A DNA stretch of 64,000 nucleotides from Desulfovibrionaceae bacterium (GTDB taxonomy: Bacteria > Desulfobacterota > Desulfovibrionia > Desulfovibrionales > Desulfovibrionaceae). The stretch is taken from NCBI GenBank assembly GCA_910575755.1, contig CAJTFO010000002.1:1-64000 (forward strand), read 5' to 3'. The notes beneath the pieces were generated by a model, which did no database searches, was not told where the DNA came from, and worked only from the letters and a program-made list of their open reading frames with translations. Positions 46,204 to 53,231 of this stretch are shown here, piece after piece (within the stretch, counting starts at the first letter, position 1; every line of letters starts with the position of its first letter). A program made the translations under genes and the position numbers.

Positions 46204-47223
46204 TTACTCGGCGGCCTTTTCGGGTTGCTTCTCCAGCGGCAGGCCGGCTTCGGCCATGGCGTCGCGGTAGGTATCCTCGTACTCGGGGTAGGTAAAGTAC
46301 TGCTTGGGCGGATTCCAGGGATTGATATGGCGCACCCGGCGTGAATTGTTGGCCTGGTTGCGCGTGGGGCTGAAGAATACGCCCGGCATGTGCGCGAGTT
46401 TGGAGAAGGGGAAGTAGAGCAGCAGCACGCTGACCAGGGTCAGATGCACGAAGAACAGGGCATTGATGTCCGCGCCGGACACCGGGGCGAAGTGGGTGAG
46501 GCCCATCACGAAAATCTTGACCTGGGCGATTTCGGTTTTATCAAAATAGCGCAGACAGATGCCGGTGCCCACAATGGCGATGAGCAGCCAGAGCGGAAAA
46601 TAGTCGTTAAGCAGGGAGAGGTAGCGCAGGCGCTGATTGAAAATGCGCCGGGCCAGCAGAAAGAGCAGGGCGACCAGCGCCAGGCCGCCGGTCCAGAAAA
46701 AGCGCGGCGCGCCTATCTGCATGATGCCGTCGATGGATTCCAGAAAGGTGATACAGGACGGCACAGGCTCCATGAAGAAGCGGAAGTGCCGGATAAAGAC
46801 CAGCAGGAAGCAGTAGTGGAAAAGCAGGGCAAAAACCCACAGCCATTTGGAGGAATAGTAGATGCTGCGCGGCCCGTTGCTGACGGGGTCGCTTTCGCGC
46901 ACGTCGGCCAGGCTGTTGCGGAAAAGGGAACGGAAGAAAAAGACTTCCAGAAACATGCGCTGGACGACGCCCCAGGTGGTGCTGGGACAGTCGATCTTGT
47001 TCTGCTTGATGAAATCAAGCGACTGCTCCTGTCCACCGGTGGTGGGGATGCAGAAGGGCACGGGCGATTTGGCCCAGTACGCCATGCGCCAGACCATGCC
47101 GACGATGAATACGACTGCCGCCACATAAGGCAGCGCCACGCCGAACAGAGAGGCGAGCCCCGCGCTCGCTCCCACCCAGGCGATGGCTCCTATGAGCAGC
47201 ACCAGCAGTAATGATGAGAACAT
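46204..47223 (-). CDS. dsrM: DsrM, diheme cytochrome b membrane subunit of DsrMKJOP
   Basis: The 339-residue protein has six or so membrane helices and resembles HdrE/NarI-type cytochrome b. Histidines lie at helix positions in FALLFHYCFLLVFIRHFRFF and VMGLTHFAPVSG...FFVHLTLV. DsrM pairs with DsrK and exchanges electrons with menaquinol. It is the first dsr gene; 12 bases separate it from dsrK. It follows the RsbRD-like gene after 219 GC-rich bases in which I see no clear promoter, so transcription probably starts at 48004-48033. Confidence 0.95.
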   Translation of the reverse strand: MFSSLLLVLLIGAIAWVGASAGLASLFGVALPYVAAVVFIVGMVWRMAYWAKSPVPFCIPTTGGQEQSLDFIKQNKIDCPSTTWGVVQRMFLEVFFFRSLFRNSLADVRESDPVSNGPRSIYYSSKWLWVFALLFHYCFLLVFIRHFRFFMEPVPSCITFLESIDGIMQIGAPRFFWTGGLALVALLFLLARRIFNQRLRYLSLLNDYFPLWLLIAIVGTGICLRYFDKTEIAQVKIFVMGLTHFAPVSGADINALFFVHLTLVSVLLLYFPFSKLAHMPGVFFSPTRNQANNSRRVRHINPWNPPKQYFTYPEYEDTYRDAMAEAGLPLEKQPEKAAE

Positions 47224-47442
47224 TCCCTACCTCGCTTGACTACAAGTTATCCCGATCATCCAGACGGACTTCGGGAAGGTCTTTGCGCTCCACACGCCTG
47301 TGAGCCATGCCGGCCAAACTTCGCCGGGGGGCCGGCATGGGGGGTCGCCCCGCGTCCTTGCGTCGCGCCCCGCGGCGCGCGAAAAAACCGCTACGGGCGC
47401 AGGGTCCGCCGCGCTTCGGCGCAGGCCGCCTCCCCATGCGCG

Positions 47443-47967
47443 TCAGCGCGCGCCGGACGGGCCTTCCTCCAACCTTTGCGCCCAGCGCGCCAGTTGGGCG
47501 TGCTGGTTGCGGATTTCCTTGATGCGCGACTCCGCCAGTGTTTCACGGGCCGCGGTGTAGATGTCAAATGCCAGCAGCGCCAGGCTGTCCAGCCGGGATT
47601 CGGCCGTGAGATAGGCGTCAAGCTCAGCCTGCGCGGCCAGCGCCGGCAGGATGCGCTCCCGCAGCAGGGGTTTCATCAGATAAAAAACCCCCAGCCCCTG
47701 GCTGGGCGTGAACGTCTGCACGGCGCGCAGCTTTACAAACCGCTCCAGTGCAGCCTTGACTGTGTCGATTTCCACCTCTTCCCCGGCCACGGCGTCATAC
47801 AGCGTGCCCGCCGCCTCCCTGGTCATATGGGCCACGGGGTTGCCGAAAGGGTCTCGTTTGGTGCGCAGAAAACCTGTGGTTTCAAAGGGATACGTAGAGT
47901 ATACCGCCTCCGTCCAGAGGCGGACCACATCGTTTTTCTGGCTGCGGAATATTTCTTGTATATTCAT
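47443..47967 (-). CDS. RsbRD N-terminal-domain-like protein upstream of dsrM
   Basis: The 174-residue helical protein starts MNIQEIFRSQKNDVVRLWTE and resembles the N-terminal domain of RsbRD/RsbT co-antagonist proteins, a globin-like sensory fold in stressosome components. The STAS domain that normally follows is absent. Helices with ETTGFLRTKRDPFGNPVAH, VKLRAVQTFTPSQGLGVFYL and a C-terminal coiled stretch are seen. It is transcribed toward dsrMKJOP from a promoter at 48004-48033, so it probably senses or regulates in connection with that operon. The role is inference. Confidence 0.75.
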   Translation of the reverse strand: MNIQEIFRSQKNDVVRLWTEAVYSTYPFETTGFLRTKRDPFGNPVAHMTREAAGTLYDAVAGEEVEIDTVKAALERFVKLRAVQTFTPSQGLGVFYLMKPLLRERILPALAAQAELDAYLTAESRLDSLALLAFDIYTAARETLAESRIKEIRNQHAQLARWAQRLEEGPSGAR

Positions 47968-48003
47968 GGAGTTCCAGCTAAACGGCCAAGCGTACGGTTT
48001 TCT

Positions 48004-48033
48004 CATATAAGCGGGAAGGGTCAAGCGCGTCAA
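48004..48033 (-). promoter_or_regulatory. Predicted promoter of the RsbRD-like gene and dsrMKJOP
   Basis: On the minus strand TTGACG (48033-48028) and TATATG (48009-48004) are separated by 18 bases. A transcript would begin about 30 bases before the RsbRD-like ATG. Confidence 0.55.
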
Positions 48034-48075
48034 GCCCTTTCGGGCATTTTACGCGCTTTCTTCACCCCTGGCATC

Positions 48076-48112
48076 GGAAAAAGAAAAGGCCCGCTCAGGC
48101 CCGAGCCGGGCC
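48076..48112 (-). terminator. Minus-strand terminator upstream of the dsr promoter
   Basis: GGCCCG and CGGGCC (48112-48107 and 48093-48088 on the minus strand) pair around a GC-rich loop and are followed by TTTTCTTTTT. It ends whatever is transcribed from about 48100-48400 or from the VKOR-like gene. Confidence 0.65.
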
Positions 48113-48300
48113 AAGGAATCGCTGATTTATTCTGTGAACAGATCAGCTCCCTGTCCAAAGAGGCCTTTGCCCCTTTGGACAGGGCATGCCAAGCCGTTCA
48201 TTTAACGGGAAAAGTAAATTGCCCTTCTTTACGACTTGCGGACGGTCTTACTCCGCAAGACCACGGGAAACGCTTTAATCAGCTTTTCCCGAATATCTCT
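48113..48300 (-). ncRNA. Candidate structured RNA between the VKOR-like gene and the dsr operon
   Basis: This gene-free stretch holds a chain of inverted repeats ending in the terminator at 48076-48112: CGGGAAA/TTTCCCG (48264-48270 with 48285-48291), two mutually exclusive pairings GGTCTT/AAGACC and CTTGCGG/CCGCAAG (48235-48262), CCGTT/AACGG (48194-48208), a perfect 12-base stem CCCTGTCCAAAG/CTTTGGACAGGG (48149-48160 with 48173-48184), and GCTGAT/ATCAGC (48121-48147). It could be a small RNA or a structured 3' UTR. A short minus-strand frame ending at about 48229 without a usual start codon overlaps part of it, so a gene remnant is the alternative. No known RNA family was recognised. Confidence 0.35.
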
Positions 48301-48404
48301 GAGCAGAGTGCGGAAAAAGTTTGCCGACCAGGGCCGAAGCTCTGCGTCAGATTGTGCCAGAAAGCACAGTCTGCCCCTTTCTTTCTTCTGTCAGAACAGG
48401 TCGC

Positions 48405-49424
48405 TTACGGACAGGGGCTGGCCCCGCCGCACTGGCCCGCCACCTGCGGGTCCAGAGGCAGCGTGGCGTCCTGCCCGGCCTGTGCGCCGTTCTGGTCGTC
48501 GCGCGCGGACGATGCGGGCATGTCCGCCCGGCTGTCTGTCCGGCTTGATGCGGAAGATGCCGGCTGACGGTCTTGCCGCGCCTGAACCAGCATGCCGGGC
48601 AGTCCGTGGTATTCAAAAAAGGGCACGGTCTGCGCGCCGGCGGAAAAGACATGGGCCTTGTTGCGCAGCATTCTGAAACGCAGCCAGAGCAGATCGGGAC
48701 TCAGGGCCGCGAAGCCGCGCGGCGGGGCCACATTCAGGGACTGGGCCAGCGCGTCGGCCAGACTCATGCCCGTATCCAGCAGGCGGCGCATCTGAGCCGT
48801 CCGGTATACATCGTTGTCATTTTCGGCAAGGGGATAGAAGGCCACATCCACATGACCGGAAAGGATGTTGACGCCCTCGCGGCAGCTTGGGCAGGAGGGG
48901 GAGAAGAACATGCGCACCGTGGCGTCTTCGGCGCCTTCTGTGATGGGCCAGACCGTGGTCTGGGCGCGGGCCACGGCCCCCACATTAACCGTGAACAGCA
49001 GCAGCCAGACCAGAAGCAGAACCGAACGCCGGGGCTGGATGCCGCGTACGCGCGCCTGGCGTTGTTCCGCCTGGCGGAAGGTCAGATACGTCAGGGCAAA
49101 GAACACGGCCGCCACCAGGCAGCTCACACAGGGCGCGGTCAGGGCCATGAGCAGCAAGAGGCAGATATCGCCCAGCAGGGTCAGGCCGGCCAGAAGGCGT
49201 CCCGGCGCGGCGGCTCCCAGCAGGGCCAGCAGGCTCAGCGCCGCAAAGCTTCCTGTGCCCAGCCACCAGAGCGAAATGCCGCCCACCGTGAAGTCTTGAT
49301 ACAACAAGCAGCCGGTCGCCGCGCAGAAGTTGACGGCATTGCCGAAGGCGCTCCAGATGCAGAAAGCCGCTGCCAGTAACGCGATGCACAAGGGGCCGGT
49401 GAGTATCTCGCGCGATTGCTTCAT
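48405..49424 (-). CDS. VKOR-like membrane domain fused to a thioredoxin-fold domain
   Basis: The 339-residue protein starts with four or five membrane helices carrying the cysteine layout of vitamin K epoxide reductase homologues: a loop pair Cys34/Cys39 (NFCAATGCLLY) and an in-membrane CVSC (99-102, LTAPCVSCLVAA). After a last helix (about 134-152) comes a periplasmic domain with FFSPSCPSCREGV (CxxC at 178-181), a thioredoxin-type active site. Bacterial VKOR fusions make disulfide bonds by passing electrons to quinone. The last 60 residues are low-complexity Ser/Asp/Gln-rich. I chose ATG 49424; the frame is open upstream but without a good start. It has its own promoter at 49526-49554. Confidence 0.7.
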   Translation of the reverse strand: MKQSREILTGPLCIALLAAAFCIWSAFGNAVNFCAATGCLLYQDFTVGGISLWWLGTGSFAALSLLALLGAAAPGRLLAGLTLLGDICLLLLMALTAPCVSCLVAAVFFALTYLTFRQAEQRQARVRGIQPRRSVLLLVWLLLFTVNVGAVARAQTTVWPITEGAEDATVRMFFSPSCPSCREGVNILSGHVDVAFYPLAENDNDVYRTAQMRRLLDTGMSLADALAQSLNVAPPRGFAALSPDLLWLRFRMLRNKAHVFSAGAQTVPFFEYHGLPGMLVQARQDRQPASSASSRTDSRADMPASSARDDQNGAQAGQDATLPLDPQVAGQCGGASPCP

Positions 49425-49525
49425 GAAACACCTGTGGATGGCTGTGGGGCGCAAAGGCGCCGCGTTTTTCATATCCGTGGGGAAAGGCCGCTCCCTGGGA
49501 AGCGTCTGACCGCAACAGTACAAGA

Positions 49526-49554
49526 TTCATAGGCTGTTTTTTGCTTTTCGTAAA
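49526..49554 (-). promoter_or_regulatory. Predicted promoter of the VKOR-thioredoxin gene
   Basis: TTTACG (49554-49549) and TATGAA (49531-49526), 17 bases apart on the minus strand, lie about 100 bases before the start. Apart from this and the sat terminator, 49425-49762 holds nothing I recognise. Confidence 0.45.
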
Positions 49555-49709
49555 GCATGGGAGATTTCGGAGCCAGGACTGACCGAGGCGCGAAAGCGCC
49601 TGTTTTTCGCAATGACACGGGGCACGCCATTATGTGGAAAAACGTCATGCCGCTGGCGGCTCTCGCGTTTCTGCTCTGCGCCATGAATTGCGATTGCCCT
49701 GGCGCACAT

Positions 49710-49739
49710 AACAAAAGGACGCCCCGAAGGGCGTCCTTT
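49710..49739 (-). terminator. Rho-independent terminator of sat
   Basis: AAAGGACGCCC (49714-49724) and GGGCGTCCTTT (49729-49739) pair perfectly around a 4-base loop, which reads TTCG on the minus strand, followed by TTTTGTT. It lies 24 bases after the sat stop. Confidence 0.92.
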
Positions 49740-49762
49740 GTTATGTCATGCTGAGGCGATTG

Positions 49763-51034
49763 TTACATGGTGGTGCCAGCGGCGGCGCGCTGCATCTTGA
49801 TTTCCACCTTTTCGGTAAGACCGGAATAGTATTCGCGCAGAATGGCGAGCACTTCCTCGCGGCCAAAGTGATCCGGCACTTCCGCGCCTTCGGAGAGCAT
49901 CTTGCGCAGCTTGGTGCCCGACAGGATCACGCGGTCTTCCTTGCTGTGCGGGCAGGTGCGCATGGAGGCCATGCCGTCGCACTTCTTGCAGTAGAAGGTC
50001 CAGTCGATGTTCAGGGGCGCGCAGAGCAGGCGTTTGCCTTCTTCGGCGGGCACGGGCATCTTGCGGAAGATTTCCTGGGCTTCAAACATGCCGTAGAAGT
50101 CGCCCACGCCGGCATGGTCGCGGCCCACCAGCAGGTTGTTGATGCCGTAGTTCTGGCGGAAGGTGGCGTGCAGCAGGGCTTCACGCGGACCGGCATAGCG
50201 CATGTCCAACGGATAGCCGGCCTGGATCACGAAGTCTTTGACAAAGTATTTGTCCACCAGGGTGTCGATGCACTTCACGCGCACTTCGGCCGGAATATCG
50301 CCGGGCTTCAGAGAACCCACCAGGGAGTGGATGACCACGCCGTCGCAGACTTCAACGCCGATCTTGGCCAGATATTCGTGCGAACGGTGCATGGGGTTGC
50401 GCAACTGCAGGGCGGCCACTTTCTGCCAGCCGCGCTCGTCCATTTTTTCGCGCAGCTGGGCGGGGGTCATGTACACGCCGGGGAACTTTTCGGGGAATTC
50501 GCCCTGCGAAAGCACTTTCACCGGACCGGCGATGTTGTATTCCTTCTGGGCCATCACCATCTTGACGCCGGGGTGGTCATTGGGGGCCACTTCCCAGAAC
50601 TTTTCGGAGTCCGGGCCCTCGCCCTTGAACACCAGTTCGCATTCCCATTTCTTGTCGGCTTCGGTCATCTCGTAGATTTCTTCCACCTTCATGGTGGCCA
50701 TGACTTCGCCCTTGCGGACGAGAGCCACTTCCTGACCGACTTTCAGATCCTTGGCTTCGTCGGCAGCGATATCAAGAGTCACCGGCACGGGCCAGAACGT
50801 GCCGTCGGCGAGCAGCATCTTTTCGCACACGCTCTTCCAGTCAGCCTTGCCCATGAAGCCGGTCAGGGGCGAAAAACCGCCAATGCCCATCATGATCAGG
50901 TCGCCCTTGGCGCGGGAAGAAATCTCGATCTGCTTCAGGCCAGCGGCCTTTTTCTTTTCATCTTCCAAGGCCTTGCCTTCCAGCAGGCAACACACCAGGC
51001 CTTTGCCGCCATGCGGGGGTACCAGTTTGGACAT
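49763..51034 (-). CDS. sat: Sulfate adenylyltransferase (ATP sulfurylase)
   Basis: Sat activates sulfate with ATP to adenosine 5'-phosphosulfate, the first step of dissimilatory sulfate reduction. The 423-residue protein is the homo-oligomeric type. It shows [17 protein letters not shown] (about 201-217; the QxRNxxHxxH nucleotide-binding motif), [15 protein letters not shown] and a cysteine group [16 protein letters not shown] (about 364-379) that binds zinc or a metal in sulfate-reducer enzymes. AGGATTTCGCG precedes the ATG. It is a single-gene unit with its own promoter, HcpR-like site and terminator, 2.5 kb from dsrMKJOP. No pyrophosphatase or APS reductase gene is in the window. Confidence 0.98.
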   Translation of the reverse strand: MSKLVPPHGGKGLVCCLLEGKALEDEKKKAAGLKQIEISSRAKGDLIMMGIGGFSPLTGFMGKADWKSVCEKMLLADGTFWPVPVTLDIAADEAKDLKVGQEVALVRKGEVMATMKVEEIYEMTEADKKWECELVFKGEGPDSEKFWEVAPNDHPGVKMVMAQKEYNIAGPVKVLSQGEFPEKFPGVYMTPAQLREKMDERGWQKVAALQLRNPMHRSHEYLAKIGVEVCDGVVIHSLVGSLKPGDIPAEVRVKCIDTLVDKYFVKDFVIQAGYPLDMRYAGPREALLHATFRQNYGINNLLVGRDHAGVGDFYGMFEAQEIFRKMPVPAEEGKRLLCAPLNIDWTFYCKKCDGMASMRTCPHSKEDRVILSGTKLRKMLSEGAEVPDHFGREEVLAILREYYSGLTEKVEIKMQRAAAGTTM

Positions 51035-51120
51035 CGCGAAATCCTCCGTGTTTTGGTTATGGAAGCCTCACCGAGCCGGACAAAACCCAAACCGGTCGGA
51101 AAGGGGCTGTACCGGCAATC

Positions 51121-51149
51121 ATCTTGTGAATAATCTAACAAAAAGTCAA
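51121..51149 (-). promoter_or_regulatory. Predicted sat promoter
   Basis: TTGACT (51149-51144) and CAAGAT (51126-51121) are 17 bases apart on the minus strand, about 87 bases before the sat ATG. The -10 box is weak, as expected for an activator-dependent promoter. Confidence 0.4.
51124..51141. promoter_or_regulatory. HcpR/CRP-FNR-type operator at the sat promoter
   Basis: TTGTGA-ATAATC-TAACAA matches the TTGTGA-N6-TCACAA palindrome described for HcpR in Desulfovibrio with one mismatch. It lies inside the predicted promoter spacer. HcpR is a CRP/FNR-family regulator linked to sulfate-reduction and nitrosative-stress genes; the link here rests on motif and target gene. Confidence 0.5.
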
Positions 51150-51241
51150 CCACATTTCAGAATTTTTTGTGGCTTCTTCGGCCTGCGGCGAGCGGACAGG
51201 CAGAAGTTTTTTACGCGGGAGGCCGGCTGCAATGCGCGCAA

Positions 51242-51276
51242 GTAAAAACGCGGCTGCCTGAAAAGCAGGCAGCCGC
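51242..51276 (-). terminator. Rho-independent terminator after ssb
   Basis: GCGGCTGCCTG and CAGGCAGCCGC (51250-51260 with 51266-51276) form a perfect 11-base stem with a 5-base loop, followed on the minus strand by GTTTTTACTT. A second, weaker hairpin (51385-51401) follows the ssb stop directly. The rest of 51150-51408 holds no recognisable feature. Confidence 0.88.
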
Positions 51277-51408
51277 CGTGAGTGAGCGAAAGACCACTTC
51301 AAAAGCGGCGCTGCAGTAAGCCTGAAAAAAAGCGGTTTTCAGGCCCATTGGCGCGGGCGCCGTTCTCGCGACCGCCGGAGCGAATGCCTTTTTCAAAGGC
51401 AGTTTGCT

Positions 51409-51951
51409 CTAGAAGGGCACTTCGTCCATATTGGAGGCTTCCGACGGGAAGGCCGGACCCAGATCGTCCTCCTGGGGCTGCTGGCGCGGCGCAGGGCGTT
51501 GCGTCGCCTGGCCCCGCTGTCCGCCGCCCTGTCCGGCGGGCCCGTTCTGTCCGCGCGGCGTCGGCCGCGGCGCGCCGCCGGCAGGAGCGCCCGCGTACTC
51601 ATCTTCATAGCCGCCCTGCCCGCTGCCCTTGCGGTCCAGAAACTGGACGCGCTGGGCCTTGATTTCCGTGGTGTAACGGTCCTGCCCCTGCTGATCCTGC
51701 CATTTGCGGGTCTGGAGACTGCCTTCCACATAGACAAGGCTGCCCTTGGCGAGATAGTTGGCGCAGTTTTCGGCCTGACGCTGGAATACCGACACGCGAT
51801 GCCATTCGGTACGCTCCACCTTGTTGCCGTCGCGGTCGGTGTAGGATTCGTCGGTGGCCACATTCAGGCTGGCCACCGGCGAACCGCTCTGGGTGTAACG
51901 CAGTTCTGGGTCGCGGCCCAACCGGCCGATGATCATGACTTTATTCAGCAT
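51409..51951 (-). CDS. ssb: Single-stranded DNA-binding protein
   Basis: SSB coats single-stranded DNA in replication and repair. The 180-residue protein has an N-terminal OB fold (MLNKVMIIGRLGRDPELRYT, TEWHRVSVFQRQAENCANYL, YVEGSLQTRKWQDQQGQDRY), a Gly/Gln/Pro-rich flexible linker (about 112-165) and the acidic C-terminal tip ending MDEVPF, which binds partner proteins. It is the last gene of the carboxylase operon, 46 bases after the small helical-protein gene. Confidence 0.97.
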   Translation of the reverse strand: MLNKVMIIGRLGRDPELRYTQSGSPVASLNVATDESYTDRDGNKVERTEWHRVSVFQRQAENCANYLAKGSLVYVEGSLQTRKWQDQQGQDRYTTEIKAQRVQFLDRKGSGQGGYEDEYAGAPAGGAPRPTPRGQNGPAGQGGGQRGQATQRPAPRQQPQEDDLGPAFPSEASNMDEVPF

Positions 51952-51997
51952 TGCTGTGCTCCCGGATGAATACGAATACAGGACGGTGAACGCCGGT

Positions 51998-52336
51998 TCA
52001 GGCTACGAATGCCTGTTCCAGCCGATCCAGCGCGTCCTCCAGTTGGTCGCTCAGGGCGTTGGCTTCACGCGGCTGCCAGTCGGCCAGGGCGTTTTCCAGA
52101 TTTTGTTTCAGGCGCGCTGCCTCGCGGATGCCTGGTCCCAGGGCTTCCTGGCGGGCTTTGGACCACTTCATGAAAGTCAGGCCTTCGTCCAGGGCGCGCA
52201 CCATTTCCAGAACACCGCGTTTTTCGTGCTTGATGGGTACGCTGAAAGCCAGTTCGGTCAGTTGCGGCCAGAGTTTTTCCAGCAGATCTTCATTCCAGGT
52301 CACGGCGCTGACCCGGATTTGCAGTGCTTTTCCCAT
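51998..52336 (-). CDS. Small hypothetical helical protein
   Basis: The 112-residue protein from ATG 52336 (MGKALQIRVSAVTWNEDLLE) is charged and predicted to be helical, with no signal or membrane segment. I do not recognise it. It lies between the biotinyl-domain-like gene (70 bases upstream) and ssb (46 bases downstream) on the same strand, so it is probably co-transcribed. AGG lies 9 bases before the ATG; a TTG start at 52357 would add 7 residues. No function can be assigned. Confidence 0.65.
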   Translation of the reverse strand: MGKALQIRVSAVTWNEDLLEKLWPQLTELAFSVPIKHEKRGVLEMVRALDEGLTFMKWSKARQEALGPGIREAARLKQNLENALADWQPREANALSDQLEDALDRLEQAFVA

Positions 52337-52406
52337 ATCAGTATACCTATTCTTCAAAGATAAAGCGGCATGTCGCCGGGCCGCGTCAGCCGGCCAGGGG
52401 CCGCCG

Positions 52407-53057
52407 CTACTCTTTTTCCCTCCATTCGGTCTGTACGCGCATGATCACGTCCTGAATGGCGGGAAGCTGATTTTGCGGGCAGACGCCGATGAGCGGCGCG
52501 CCCGTGTCCATATTTTCGTTGTACTTGAAATAGACGGCGTAGATAACGCCGTCCGGACCCGTGTAGTGCAGGGGCACCTCGCGTTTCATGCGCGACATGA
52601 TCAGCAGTTCCATGCCGTCCCGCACCGCCACGGAATGCGCGTCCGAAGCGCGTATTTTTTTGTCCACTTCGGGCGTGAAATAGTATTTGGCCCGCTCCGG
52701 CGCGCGGAAAAGGTGCAGGGCCTTCTGCAGGATGGCCCGCTGCACTTCCTCGCGGGTGAGCATGTGGCGCAGTACCGCCAGGGGGGTGCCCGCCTCCACA
52801 AAGCGTCCTTCCAGCTCGCTGTGCAGCACGCTGATTTCGCCCTTTTCCGGCGCGCAGATGGGCTTGGGGTTGCGTTCGCGTTCCAGAGTGGCGATCTGCG
52901 TGCCGGGTTTTTCCTTCCATTGCCCCTGGGGGCCCAGCACCTTGTCGCCGGTTTTCAGACCGGCAAAGCTGACCAGTCCGGTATGGGGCGTGGCGATGAC
53001 TATCTCGCGGTAGGGCGAGGCCTTGATTTCATCCAGCAAGGCGGAAATATCAATCAT
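52407..53057 (-). CDS. Biotinyl/lipoyl-domain-like protein of the carboxylase operon, without the biotin lysine motif
   Basis: The 216-residue protein lies directly behind the carboxyltransferase gene, where a biotin carrier would be expected. Residues about 65-100 (KPICAPEKGEISVLHSELEGRFVEAGTPLAVL) fit half of a biotinyl/lipoyl fold, but there is no MKM or similar lysine motif, so it cannot carry biotin in the normal way. The C-terminal half (YYFTPEVDKKIRASDAHSVA and so on) is unfamiliar. It may be a scaffold or an evolved accessory subunit. Its ATG overlaps the stop of the small frame at 53054-53212. Confidence 0.65.
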   Translation of the reverse strand: MIDISALLDEIKASPYREIVIATPHTGLVSFAGLKTGDKVLGPQGQWKEKPGTQIATLERERNPKPICAPEKGEISVLHSELEGRFVEAGTPLAVLRHMLTREEVQRAILQKALHLFRAPERAKYYFTPEVDKKIRASDAHSVAVRDGMELLIMSRMKREVPLHYTGPDGVIYAVYFKYNENMDTGAPLIGVCPQNQLPAIQDVIMRVQTEWREKE

Positions 53058-53212
53058 TTTCTGTCCGTTAGGTTCTCTTTTGGGGGCGTAGCGCCCAAAG
53101 TCCGTCCGGGGAGAATGATTTCCCGGATGCCTTGAATGCGGCAGCCGTTGGCGGCCCCAGCCGCCTTACGGATGGCGACAGTGATTGTTTCAGTCACAAC
53201 CTTGTGCAACAC
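53054..53212 (-). CDS. Candidate small protein between accAD and the carrier-like gene
   Basis: The 174-base gap after the carboxyltransferase holds a minus-strand frame of 52 codons from GTG 53212 (reading VLHKVVTETITVAIRKAAGA near its start) to a TGA that overlaps the next gene's ATG (ATGA). The overlap suggests translational coupling and a real small gene. GGAAAG lies just before the GTG. The frame is open further upstream, so it could instead be the tail of a shadow frame of the carboxyltransferase gene. No family was recognised. Confidence 0.4.
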   Translation of the reverse strand: MLHKVVTETITVAIRKAAGAANGCRIQGIREIILPGRTLGATPPKENLTDRK

Positions 53213-53231
53213 AGGCTTTCCAGTGTGCGCG

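Noticed and set aside
47240-47309. Short minus-strand frame (MAHRRVERKDLPEVRL...) between the RsbRD-like gene and dsrM
   Set aside because: Only about 22 codons after the ATG, no convincing ribosome-binding site, and surrounding GC-rich sequence is open in several frames.
47236-48567. 443-codon plus-strand open frame across the dsr promoter region
   Set aside because: It is antisense to the RsbRD-like and VKOR-like genes and runs through a terminator and promoter.
49557-49754. 65-codon plus-strand frame with a hydrophobic stretch between the VKOR-like gene and sat
   Set aside because: It runs through the sat terminator hairpin, has no clear ribosome-binding site, and overlaps a promoter for the other strand.
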